The position numbers and the translations under genes were made by a program. A stretch of 64,000 nt of DNA, taken from the NCBI GenBank assembly GCA_019925095.2, contig CM034398.1, forward strand, positions 1,622,001 through 1,686,000, read 5' to 3'. Position 1 is the stretch's first letter. The number at the start of each line of letters is the position of its first letter. The notes under the pieces were generated by a model. The model was given only the letters and a program-made list of their open reading frames with translations, made no database searches and was not told where the DNA came from. This document shows, one piece after another, positions 55,396 through 64,000 of this stretch. Source of the stretch: Dendrolimus kikuchii (Eukaryota > Arthropoda > Insecta > Lepidoptera > Lasiocampidae).

Positions 55396-55599
55396 TAGTA
55401 TTACAACTAAATAGCTTCTAACGTATACAAACACCCTCTGAATGCTGTTTAAAATTAATTCCTTAGGATTAAGACTTCAGACTGATCAATGTTACCTTCT
55501 TATTTACTTCTGTGAACAATAACGGAGGTGATATTTAGATTTTAAAAAACTCGCTAAAATAAATAAAAAAGAAGATTGTTTGCACGAACAATATAATAT

Positions 55600-55919
55600 A
55601 CATACATACATACATAACTTCACGCACGAACAACAGAGTGCCATTTAGGCTTATTCTTACACACCTCACTTGCCTCTTTGACATTCATAACTCTTGTCAT
55701 GCAAGCTCGTCTGTTCTTAAGGCTCCTGACATCACCTTCTGCTAGTACACGATCAATTTGATCATGGAAGGTGTGTCGTGGCCTTCCACGACTTCTGCAT
55801 CGATCCACTTTTGCATTGTATATCTGTTTAGTCATTCTTTCCACATGCCCGAACCACCGGAGCATTCCTTTCCTTACCTTCACCCCGACACTCTCTTTCC
55901 GACCAACTCTCTTTACAAC
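55600..55919 (-). mobile_element. RTE copy with 14-bp target duplication
   Basis: AACAATATAATATA at 55586-55599 and 55920-55933. The minus frame GMLRWFGHVERM to SVVRA is open; the last codons are deleted. Confidence 0.9.
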
Positions 55920-55984
55920 AACAATATAATATAATTATACAAATAGATTTAAGCGAATTTATTCTACTTTTACTCTACTCTTTA

Positions 55985-56345
55985 CTCCGTTGGCTCAGCG
56001 ACCCAAAGTGGGTCTTGGCCTCCGAAACGAGGACATGCCACTTTTCTCGGTCCTGTGCGGTTTCTTGCCAATTACTGGCTCCTAGCTCCGACAGGTCTGC
56101 CTCCACTCTGTCCTTCCAGCGATATTTAGGACGGCCGACCTACCGGCCGTCCCAAATATGCTTTCCTCACGCTGCGATCCTCTCCCATCCGTTCTACGTG
56201 ACCGAGCCAGCGGAGGCGGTGAGCTTTTATTTCTCCCATTATGTTAGGCTCGGCCACGAGATTCTCAATTTCGAGGTAACTTCGGACCCTCCAGCTACCA
56301 TCCTCCCTTTTTGTTGGACCCAGAATCATACGGAGAACTTATTCT
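55985..56345 (-). pseudogene. Second RTE-like LINE, C-terminal relic with frameshift
   Basis: The minus frame reads WRVRSYLEIENLVAEPNIMG, KAHRLRWLGHVERMGEDRS, KAYLGRPVGRP, then shifts frame near 56128 and continues KYRWKDRVEADLSELGASNW, QETAQDREKWHVLVSEAKTH. The RLRWLGHVERM motif and the R-W-K-D-V-xx-DL ending are typical C-termini of RTE-like LINEs and clearly differ from the abundant family in this window. Upstream domains are missing. Confidence 0.75.
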
Positions 56346-56541
56346 ACTATTAGAAAAAAAGATTCCCCGGTTTCATAATCGAATAACGAATAAGAGCTCA
56401 TCGTAAAAAATAATAATATGCTAATTGTATATTATTCATGTATGAAAATGTCCCACAGGCCTAGTATAATCGTAACTACATTCATTAAAATACCGATTTT
56501 ATTACATAAATGTATAATTAAACATTAAAATAGAAAACCTG

Positions 56542-56592
56542 AAACGGCTCAAATATGTAACCCTTGGAACAGGTTACATATTTGAGCCGTTT
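56542..56592. repeat. Perfect 21-bp inverted repeat
   Basis: AAACGGCTCAAATATGTAACC at 56542-56562, 9-nt loop, exact reverse complement at 56572-56592. The right arm is part of the retroelement frame that follows. Confidence 0.95.
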
Positions 56593-56799
56593 GGGGTGGA
56601 GACTTTGGGCCCATGGGGGCCAAGTGCCCACAAATTATTTAAAATAATTAAAAAACGCCTAATGGACAAAACAGGAGACCGGAAGGCTGGAGCTTACCTC
56701 GCTCAAAGGATTAGCCTTTGTATCCAGCGAGGTAATGCTGCCAGCCTTCTAGGTACAATGCCCAGCGACAGTGGTCTGGTGGGGCTGGACGGGCTTTAA
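56572..56799 (+). pseudogene. IQRGN-type retroelement C-terminus, longest copy
   Basis: Frame reads FEPFGVETLGPWGPSAHKLF, then KKRLMDKTGDRKAGAYLAQR, ISLCIQRGNAASLLGTMPSD, stop at 56797-56799. VETLGPWG...LAQRIS..IQRGNAASLLGT is a recurring C-terminal block I recognise from invertebrate reverse-transcriptase-like proteins, but I cannot name the clade. 5' part missing; AT-rich tail follows. Confidence 0.55.
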
Positions 56800-56819
56800 T
56801 ATAGGTTTTATTTTAATTT

Positions 56820-57278
56820 TAGTTTTTTACTATTGTATATATATTTTTAAGTTAGGTTTATTTATAGGATATTTTAGATTTTTAATTAATATTAATTTGT
56901 ATAGGCTATAAAATAATACAAGTTTGGGAGTTATAGTCAAGATATCACTTAATATTAATTATTCATAAATTAGTAGACTTAAATATGAAATTAAAATAGT
57001 AACAGACTGCATATTTATAATAATGGTACTTTCACAACATATATTTCGTCATTTTCAATGTTCCGATATGTAAATTTGAATTTCGGCTCTTATATAGAGT
57101 CTGTTGCTCAGCTGGCTGGCAAAAAGCTAGAGGGATTCTATCAAATCCGGGGCCGGCGGGAATACATTGATATCTCGACATACATCTTTTCTTTTATTCG
57201 TTTAGACGCTTCCTACGCCTGTGTTTTTATAGGAAAAAAATTGACAGTCCGAAATATTCATAATTTCATTTTTTTTAT
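56820..57278. other. Unassigned, AT-rich
   Basis: No convincing frame. Confidence 0.3.
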
Positions 57279-57592
57279 TTTTTTTTTATTGCACGAGTTC
57301 AGCAGACAGGCAGACGGGCCACTTGATGGAAAGCGGTTACCATCGCCTATGGACATTTGCAACAGCAAAGGTGCTACAAATGCGCTGTTGCTCTCTTAAG
57401 GGAGACTGGAACCTGGTCACTAATGCCGGAACACAACTCAAGGTTATTATGGCGACATACTTTAGACCAAGGGTGGTAGCCATCCAGTCGGGCAAATGCC
57501 CTACCACCTGGCTGTGGGTTGTTTTGTCGCCTCTTGCGACAGGCCGCCCGGCCGCAGGAAATTGTATTCTTTCTCCGTTCCTGCACGGATAA
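57279..57592 (-). mobile_element. Retroposon family B, full length
   Basis: T run, ATTGCACGAGTTCAGCAGAC to CCGTTCCTGCACGGATAA. Open frames of 89-98 codons on both strands are also found at 35779 and are not evidence for a gene. Confidence 0.85.
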
Positions 57593-57689
57593 AAATAATC
57601 CTTTGGTAATAATAGGATAACACGATTTATCATTACTAGTCAAACTGTGAAATTGCGCCGCTGTAAAATTGACATTTTGAACATGTCAA

Positions 57690-58190
57690 CATATTCACGC
57701 CAGCCACGGAAATATCAGGCAGTACTTCACACCACTTCAGTTGCTAATCTTTACCAAGCACAAGTACGGTCTTGCATGGAATACTGCTGTCATCTTTGAG
57801 CTAAATACCAACTCGCGACACTCGAGTCAATAGAGAAAAGAGCTAGGAAACTGATAGGCAATAACCGACTATACGACGAGGCTTCAGAGCCTAAATCATC
57901 GACGTAAAGTCGCTAGTTTTGTCATTATTCTATAGGATACACTTCGGGGAGTGTGCCGCGGAATTACATGAATCCTCCCTCATCATTTTAGCACCGGACG
58001 ATCAGACGTACGCGCTCATGCCACCGATATATGATGGAAATACCAGCAACGCGGACGAAACGCTATGCTTCCACTTTCATCATACGCACCGCTGACGAGT
58101 GGAACTCTTTAACGTCGTCTGTTTTTCCTCAAGAATACAATCTAGGTGCCTTCAAATCTAGTGTGAACTGCATTTCCACCTGACATCAGG
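57690..58190 (+). pseudogene. CR1-like LINE, C-terminal relic
   Basis: Reads NLYQAQVRSCMEYCCHL, stop in place of the expected tryptophan, AKYQLATLESIEKRARKLIG, then after a frameshift SLFYRIHFGECAAELHE and further on DEWNSL-like and LGAFKSSVNCI pieces. The order MEYCSHLW...LD.IQ.RA.RL...SL..FYR...GECS.EL...LG.FK matches CR1/L2-type C-termini. Stops and shifts show it is dead. Confidence 0.65.
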
Positions 58191-58327
58191 CGCAATGTCA
58201 GTCAAACGCAAACCTATTCATTATAAAAAAAGACCCCTCACGGTCTCAATCCAGATTCTGGCTGAATATCATGATCATAGTTGATGATCCCGGGGACTAT
58301 ATAGGTCTTTTCTACAAGGGTCTCTTC

Positions 58328-58643
58328 TTATCCGTGCCGGAACAGAGAAAGAATACAATTTCCTGCGGCCGGGCGGCCTGTCGTAAGAGGCGACTTAACA
58401 ACCCACAGCCAGGTGATAGGGCATTTGCCCGACTGGATGGCTACCACCCCTGATCTAAAGTATGTCGCCATAACAACCTTAAGTGTTGTGTTCCGGCATT
58501 AGTGCCCAGGTTCCAGTTTCCCTTAAGAGAGCAGCAGCGCATTTGTAGCAACTTTGATGTTGCAAATCTCCATAGGCGATGGTAACAACTTTCCGTCAAG
58601 TGGGCCGTCTGCCTGTCTGCTGATCTCCTGCAATAAAAAAAAG
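58328..58643 (+). mobile_element. Retroposon family B, full length
   Basis: TTATCCGTGCCGGAACAGAG to CTCCTGCAATAAAAAAAA. Confidence 0.85.
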
Positions 58644-58759
58644 GGGAAAGCTGTTTTTGTAGATTCCCCGCTTGCACGGTGCCTACAGCGGGGTAATGTA
58701 TGTCGGACCCGTTGGCCAGATGGGCTGCCGAAACACTCACTAAAACCCCCAACATAGGG

Positions 58760-59820
58760 TGAAGTTGGGGCAACGGAATTCCAAAAATAGAAAGGCTTAG
58801 TTTTTTATTGCCCGACTTGCCTATGTGCATTAAGATACGCTTAAATTCCATTAAAATTCATAATTGAATACTATACTTTTCATTCGCAAAAAATCGTAAC
58901 AAATAATAAAATACTGCACAAAAAAAAATATATCTATAAGACTAATCTTATCTATGGCACAGCTGTTGATGCTGGCGGATAATGCGCTTAGAAATGGGAA
59001 GATTATTTCAATTGCTTATTGCTTCAATAATGTGAGAAAATATTTAGTCTATCAGCTTTCTCAACATTTTAGAACTTGCTATTCAATTGCAGCTAGCGTT
59101 CATAAAGTGACTCACATATGGAGGCGCAGTCAACCGTCAGCTTATTCTTTTTTTGTATACATTTCGGTTTTTTCCTGCATCTATATTATTCTTGTAATTT
59201 TTCCGCAAATTAATATTTTAATGATGTAACAACCATCGCCATATCGATGGTTATATTTTTTCGCAGACGGTAGACTCGTAAATCACAGAAGGCTCAGGAC
59301 GAGGTAAAATATAATGTTACAGTCCCACATATAACTGCTGCCAGGAAAATCAAAATATAAAATGAGGATAAAATTATTTACAGAATAGGTTTGATTACCT
59401 ATTATATTATACCTATACAGAAACATAACTGTCTGGTTAAATACTTTCAATGTCTGTTGCTATAGACGGAGTTAACGCCCTCAGAGCGCATCAATCATAA
59501 ATAAAGAACATACCGATAACATCGTTGCACGCAGGATACAGGAATGTTGTTATAAATAATTCATAATATTAACAAGCCGCTGTCTAGCTCTGTTTAAGAT
59601 AGGAATGAAACGCCAATACAACGTACGCCAGGCACGAATGCGAGGGTGCGACGTTGCGGGCCGACGGCACACCACCCTAGTACGCAATACCTACCCATAC
59701 CTCGCCTATACATGGACAATCGATTGAAGCTCCCTGTATCCGTGTGAGCTTCCCTACGATGCAGAACAAGCTTTACCGGCCATCCACCCGCAATTTTCAA
59801 ACAACAAAGCCATAAAAAAC
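58760..59820. other. Non-repetitive stretch, no gene seen
   Basis: The 91-codon frame at 58954-59229 and the 84-codon minus frame at 59594-59848 lack motifs. 59590-59770 is GC-richer than its flanks and lies just 3' of the candidate exon below, where intron sequence would be. Confidence 0.3.
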
Positions 59821-59824
59821 TTAC

Positions 59825-60046
59825 CTTTTTACACTTCAGCAAACACAAAATGCAGTCACGTAGATCGCGAGATCACACAGACACTAGGCCCTAACGTTAT
59901 CTACACAATCCATCAATTATCTAACCACTGATTATTAATTATGACGGTTAATTTTTTATTCAGAATTTAATTGCCGGCTTTTGAACTGGATATAAATATT
60001 TTTACGAAAAAAAGACGTTACCCCCACGGTTGTTCGCGGCGGACTG
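59825..60046 (-). other. Candidate first exon (5' untranslated) of a host gene
   Basis: On the minus strand an arthropod-type initiator TCAGT (at about 60043-60047) is followed ~220 bp later by AAAAAG|GTAAGT, a consensus splice donor with the last exon base at 59825. The stretch has no repeat match in the window and no long frame, as expected for a 5' untranslated exon; the short ATGGATTGTG frame would be an upstream ORF. Evidence is positional only. Confidence 0.3.
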
Positions 60047-60047
60047 A

Positions 60048-60200
60048 TTGAAATGAAGATGGTGCTAGGTGCTCGATCGAATGATGCGAGTGAACATAGC
60101 TACACGAAGTCCGTTAGAAAATTAACCAATTAGAGAGCCGCTGCGTTCAGATTAACCAATAAAACGTAAGAGCATACTCAGTCAATTTAGGTGTGAAAGT
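60048..60200 (-). promoter_or_regulatory. Candidate promoter upstream of 60046
   Basis: Minus strand has two ATTGGTTAAT motifs (CCAAT-box complement) at about 60117-60126 and 60152-60161, each next to GCAGCGGC or TTCTAACGG, within ~110 bp of the initiator-like TCAGT. No TATA box at -30. Confidence 0.25.
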
Positions 60201-60582
60201 TTAAAATGGAAGATAATATAAATTTATTATTTTGTTTAATTTTTATAAAGCACAAATGGTTTTGATACGCTAATTAAGTAATTAACAGTTAAAACATGCA
60301 TTGCAATAATTCTGCTTTTCTTTTACCATTAAATAAATACCAATAAAATGTTTATTATCTTTTGAAAGTAGCTCGCACATGAAAGCGCAGTATCATAATT
60401 TATAATCTCAGTAAATGTTTAATATCTCTGGTATGTTTCTTTCGATGTTCTATTAAATTTTAGTATTCTTATATAGTTTTAAAATGTCTACAATGTCTTG
60501 TAACAAAGTGATTGGAGATTGACACGCGTCTTTGCTAGCGAGAACTTGTGGTATGTACATATATAAATACTACCGAACATAT

Positions 60583-60903
60583 GGAGTTTTTGGCGGGAAC
60601 TGAAGGGAGATGTTGTGCTTTGCAGTTTTATTTTCTAAAAATGTGTAAAATTACTCTAAAATGAACAATAGTTGTAGGATATTGCCAGTTTTTGAGTAGT
60701 AATTATGTGTTTTGTGAGAAATGTTAACTGTATAGTCAAATGTGGCCTTTTGAGTTGTCACAAGAACTCCGATGAATGGCACTAGCTGATTACCTACAGT
60801 TCAGCTGTGCTACACATAGGCTTAAGAAAATGAAGAAACTATATTGTAAACTAAGATCTGGCTTAAAGGCCTAGCTGCCAAGCCATAAACCTAAATAAAA
60901 AAT
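60583..60903 (+). mobile_element. SINE-like family Q with 17-bp target duplication
   Basis: AATACTACCGAACATAT at 60566-60582 and 60904-60920, perfect. Begins GGAGTTTTTGGCGGGAACTG, ends GCCATAAACCTAAATAAAAA. No tRNA-like boxes seen. Confidence 0.9.
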
Positions 60904-60920
60904 AATACTACCGAACATAT

Positions 60921-61339
60921 TTACAATTTATGAGATGAATGAAAACTCTTTATTGTTCATCATAACTTAAACCTAGACATTTAGGGCCGCTTGCATAACG
61001 TTACTTAAATTTAATAAGAAACACTACACGCATTTAGTAGCCTTAAATACAATTAGCGTAAAATTTGCCGCTAAATATGTTCAAAGAATGTCAATGTTTT
61101 GTGTAAAACGTATTTAGGCAGTTTAATATTTTTTTTGTATGAATAAGCTATTTAGAAAGAAATACCTTATTAATATTACCATCTAATCTAAAAAGATTAA
61201 TAAGTAATTTAAATATAACCTAAATTAACTAAAAGTATTCTTATTAAGAAAGTATCCATTAACACTTTTCTTATTGTCTCTATTAAGGCGAAGACACTTT
61301 GTTCATGTGTTCTTTATTAATAGCCAGCACATTACACTA
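60921..61339. other. AT-rich, possible LINE tail at left
   Basis: GAATGAAAACTCTTTATTG at 60935 resembles an antisense LINE end; the rest is unassigned. Confidence 0.3.
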
Positions 61340-61690
61340 CACTTTTGTTTTGTTTATAGCACTAGTTCAAATGGTTTTGTCCTTTTGAGCCTTCTCCTTA
61401 TGTCCGTGTTGTTGAGGAGCTGAATCGCCTCGACATTCACATGATGATGAAGCCGATGCTCGTGGGCTTCCGCGTACTTCTTAATAATGCTGTTGACAAA
61501 CTCCACTTTCAGGTCCCGATGGAGGTCGCTCGATCTAACGTACCATGGCGCGTTTACAAATTCTTTCAGTACTTTATTTTGGAAGCGTTGTATGATTTGT
61601 ACATTAGTTGGTTTGGTCCAGATCGGCGTTAGGACTTGTTTGTAAAGAAGCAGTGTGTTAGGTACGGACAACTTTGAGAGGCAGTTTAAT
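61340..61690 (-). pseudogene. Jockey-clade LINE, C-terminal relic
   Basis: The minus frame reads KLSVPNTLLLYKQVLTPIWT, KPTNVQIIQRFQNKVLKEFV, NAPWYVRSSDLHRDLKVEFV, ending RRRLKRTKPFELVL at 61354. LYK..L.PIW, IIQRFQ, APWYVRN..(L/I)H.DL and RRLKR..P are hallmarks of Jockey C-termini. Compared with the family, about nine residues between PIWT and KPTNVQ (the usual YGIQLWG part) are missing, an internal deletion. A 3' untranslated end with AATAAAG runs to about 61270. Upstream it is cut by another LINE tail. Confidence 0.82.
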
Positions 61691-61830
61691 AGAATAGAAT
61701 AGAATAGAATATACTTTATTGCACACAATGTTACAAAATAAATTCGTACACACAATCGTAATGATAAGTACAATGAGCGGTCTTATCGCTGGGAGTGATT
61801 TCTTCCAGACAACCTTTGGATGGAGAGAAA
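61688..61830 (-). mobile_element. LINE 3' end, (ATTCT)n tail, inserted in Jockey relic
   Basis: AGAATAGAATAGAATAGAAT then ATACTTTATTGCACACAATG, antisense AATAAAGTAT plus a pentamer tail. Confidence 0.6.
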
Positions 61831-62087
61831 CTCGGTAAGAATGGGAGTAGGTATGTAATAGATATAATATATATATATATAAATATAAAGAAAAATGTTA
61901 CTAAATTATATTGTAAACATACATATTTATCTAAATATACAAATTGTATGTCCTCAAACAACACCATCCCAAGCATACAAATGGATAACACTATTGTTCA
62001 GATACAAATTTGAGATAGTGTTGTTTGACGAGGTCATTAAACGAATGCACAGACTTGGCTAGTTTTATGTTTTGAGGTAGTGAGTTC
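61831..62087. other. Unassigned, AT-rich
   Basis: No feature apart from short (TA)n. Confidence 0.3.
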
Positions 62088-62267
62088 CATAACAACCTTG
62101 AGTTGTGTTCCGGCTATTAGTGACCAGGTTCCGGTCTCCCTTAAGAGAGCAGCAGCGTCATTGTAGTAACTTTAGTGTTGCAAATGTCCATAGGAGATGG
62201 TAACTGTTTTCCATTAAGTGGGCCGTCTGCCTGTCTGTTGAAATTCCTGCAATAAAAAAAAATAAAA
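62088..62267 (+). mobile_element. Retroposon family B, 3' half
   Basis: CCATAACAACCTTGAGTTGT to CCTGCAATAAAAAAAAATAA. Confidence 0.8.
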
Positions 62268-62269
62268 AA

Positions 62270-62410
62270 TTACATTTTCGGACCACAAGGCGCTCTGGTC
62301 TTCGCCATCGTTTCACGGTGGATACGCTACCAAAGCGAACTAAACGTTTCGCCTCCACGTTCCTTCTACGTGCGGCAGAATTGTGGAATTTGGGTGTTTT
62401 TTGATTTCAA
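62270..62410 (+). pseudogene. CR1-like LINE C-terminal fragment
   Basis: Reads HFRTTRRSGLRHRFTVDTLP, KRTKRFASTFLLRAAELWNL and GVF, matching the TKRFA.SF..R.A.LWNSLP block of CR1-like and related LINE C-termini; distinct from the 57690 relic. Confidence 0.55.
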
Positions 62411-62439
62411 TAGCCTGGTTAGAACCACATAGCTGGAGA

Positions 62440-63437
62440 GCTTCAGCATGTCAAGCGAGTTCTACAACGCAATCAGCTGAAGACTCCACACCAACGTCAC
62501 AAAGGCCCCAAACCACCTTCAGTTGAGCGGTACCCTGCTACCCTACCCTACATCAAGGGGGTCACAGACAGAATTGGTCACATCCTCAGGCGAGCTTCAA
62601 TAAAAACATATTTCAAGCCGCAGAAAAGATTACCCAATTTCTGAGCCTGTGAAATGCAATATCCCACTCCAGGATGCAGGGGTCTACAAGCTTGATTGTG
62701 AGTGTGGATTGTCATACATTGGGCAAACAAAGAGGAGCATAAAAACACGAGTAAAAGAACACATTGCTGACATGAAACACACAAGGTCTACGAAGTCTGC
62801 GATCAGTGAACACACGCTGGATAAACCCAACCACTACATCAGATTCGATAACCCACAAATCCTCGCGAAAGAGAATCGTTTCATACCTAGAATGATGCGT
62901 GAGGCTATTGAAATAAAAAAACACCCAAATTTCAATAGAGAAGATGGTTGGCAAGTACCACCTGTTTGGGATCCAATTATCAAAACTATTAAGACCCAAA
63001 CCCAGCAAAAACCAGCTGCCAGACCTCAAGACACTGTGAGCTCTTTCTGCGTACAACGGAACACACACCAACTTGACTGATAATTACTTTTATTTTTCCT
63101 TCCACCCATTTTAATATTATATAAAATTATTAGAGCTAGGCATGTTTGCTGAAGAGTTTCTTGCGCCGCTTCTTTTCTTCAAGCCATAACATGTTGCGAA
63201 GCGGTAGTAAATTAGATTAGGCTCCCATAGAGTAAATAATAACCATAAACAAAATTAAAATTAAATAATTAAAATTAACAAGTTAATAAAACTTTAACAA
63301 TACTCGTTGACACTTGACATCTTTGTCTTCCGTGATCACGGCCACTGAAAAGTGGCCGAAACGTCGGAAAAACCAAAATCAAATGAAATTACCGCGCTTC
63401 AAACCGTTAAAACGTAGTTTTATTATAACCAAATCAT
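62440..63437 (+). pseudogene. Penelope-like element with GIY-YIG endonuclease domain
   Basis: Coding part 62440-63079. First frame: HVKRVLQRNQLKTPHQ..., YPATLPYIKGVTDRIGHILR, RASIKTYFKPQKRLPNF and a stop; one base shift near 62640 leads into the second frame, PVKCNIPLQDAGVYKLDCEC, GLSYIGQTKRSIKTRVKEH, ending QRNTHQLD at 63078. GVYKLDC...SYIGQTKRSI..R..EH is the GIY-YIG endonuclease that Penelope-like retroelements carry C-terminally to the RT; the YP..LPYI.G.(T/S)..I.R preceding it is the linker region. The RT domain is absent (5' truncation). The 3' untranslated part repeats that at 9795-10165 and carries the stem module (CCGCTTC...GAAGCGG) and the hammerhead-like fold. The frameshift makes it a dead copy. 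Confidence 0.85.
63328..63369 (+). ncRNA. Hammerhead-ribozyme-like fold, best-paired copy
   Basis: TTCCG (63328-63332) pairs with CGGAA (63365-63369). Inside: GTGATCA (63332-63338), an 7-8 bp hairpin GGCCACT-GAAA-AGTGGCC (63340-63357), then GAAACGTC (63358-63365). Hammerhead ribozymes are established in Penelope terminal repeats; the GAAAC strand and self-complementary ACGT fit a minimal stem III. GTGATCA departs from CTGANGA at the two positions that pair with each other in the hammerhead core (C3 and G8), swapped to G and C. Confidence 0.4.
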
Positions 63438-63745
63438 AATTTGCAGCAAACCTGCGAACAATCGAAATGTGTGCTGGGACACATAGTAGAAGTGAAACTT
63501 CAACGGACAAGTGGAAAAACGAATCGCAACAGACAAGTGGCAAAACTAATCGCAACAAAATTTTTATTTCAAGTATTACGAGCAGATTGTTAATGTACTT
63601 ATCCAATTTGAAAACCTGCCCGTAAAACTTCAAGTTTATATTTTGTTGCGATTCGTTTTACCACTTATTCGTTGCCATTCGTTTTTCCACGTTCCACGTT
63701 GAAGTTTCACTTCTACTATGTGTCCCAGCACACATTTCGATTTTT
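63438..63745 (+). mobile_element. Foldback family N, two arms
   Basis: Left arm GTGTGCTGGGACACATAGTA with AGAAGTGAAACTTC and 26-bp-type units (63456-63556); right arm the inverted equivalent (63640-63742), ending CACATTTCGATTTTTTTT. Middle: ACGAGCAGATTGTTAATGTA. It joins the Penelope end at TTTTATTA|TAACCAAATC. Confidence 0.75.
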
Positions 63746-64000
63746 TTTGGAACTGCCAATTTTGAAGTACTGCGTTTGCTAAAGATGGGCAGAAGAGCTG
63801 GGGGGAAGTTGAGTGAAAGTCGGGGTAAAGAGCATCGACTCGACACCTACCGCTTTGCCCCCAAGGGTGGCGAAGTCGATGAGCACGATGAAATCACGCA
63901 TAGTTGAATTACGGCTCAAGGTGCAATGAAACTAAGACGACGGCTCTCCAACACGTTGGTACTTTCACAAAGTGATTGCGCATCAGAAAACGGAAACTCA
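63746..64000. other. Unassigned end of window
   Basis: Less AT-rich than average, e.g. CCCCCAAGGGTGGCGAAGTC, with no frame or repeat match I can support. Confidence 0.3.

Noticed and set aside
56015..56353. 112-codon plus-strand frame
   Set aside because: It is the shadow of the minus-strand RTE-like relic with the RLRWLGHVERM motif.
59594..59848. 84-codon minus-strand protein
   Set aside because: No ATG start and it runs through the splice-donor-like site; more likely intron sequence if anything.

Overview
The window looks like intergenic DNA of an insect, most probably a butterfly or moth. It is AT-rich, has no long open reading frame, and is packed with short decayed transposon copies of kinds I associate with Lepidoptera: RTE-type LINE tails ending in (ATGT)n, CTAG-ending Helitron-like elements, tRNA-derived SINEs, and a roughly 310-bp poly(A) retroposon starting TTATCCGTGCAGGAACGG. 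The order-level assignment is inference from repeat content. No complete host gene is visible. The only host-gene candidates are a weak terminal exon near 105-287 and a promoter-like stretch with a possible first exon at 59825-60046 on the minus strand.

Layout. 0-10 kb: RTE and poly(A) retroposon copies, a 120-bp (AT)n tract, a foldback/minisatellite element (twice), a 175-bp tandem array, two LTRs of one family in inverted orientation, and a Penelope 3' end. 10-20 kb: two abutting Helitron-like elements, nested insertions in a Helitron-like element and in a pogo-like MITE, and a tandem array made of the last ~105 bp of the RTE element. 20-33 kb: a TIR-bounded 1.4-kb element with a GC-rich core, a third LTR, two near-identical 505-bp elements, a SINE-like family with long target-site duplications, and a small hAT. 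33-47 kb: a LINE/SINE chimera, a foldback palindrome, the longest RTE copy (about 165 codons still open), two more pogo-like MITEs, and SINEs interrupted by other elements. 47-64 kb: a 742-bp hAT with a perfect 8-bp duplication, a ~113-bp-arm palindrome, a LINE containing a SINE containing an RTE copy, relics of several LINE clades (RTE-like, CR1-like, Jockey), and a Penelope-like element with a GIY-YIG endonuclease domain.

How it works together: this is a layered insertion record rather than a gene system. At least eight RTE copies sit between clear 11-14 bp target-site duplications, all cut at the 5' end and all finishing at the same 3' end, which is the signature of target-primed reverse transcription. 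The most unusual signals are a hammerhead-ribozyme-like fold conserved in three Penelope 3' ends, the dimeric tandem array of RTE tails, foldback arms built of 26-bp repeats, and a stem module shared between Penelope and unrelated retroposons. All identifications are by eye; no database search was run.
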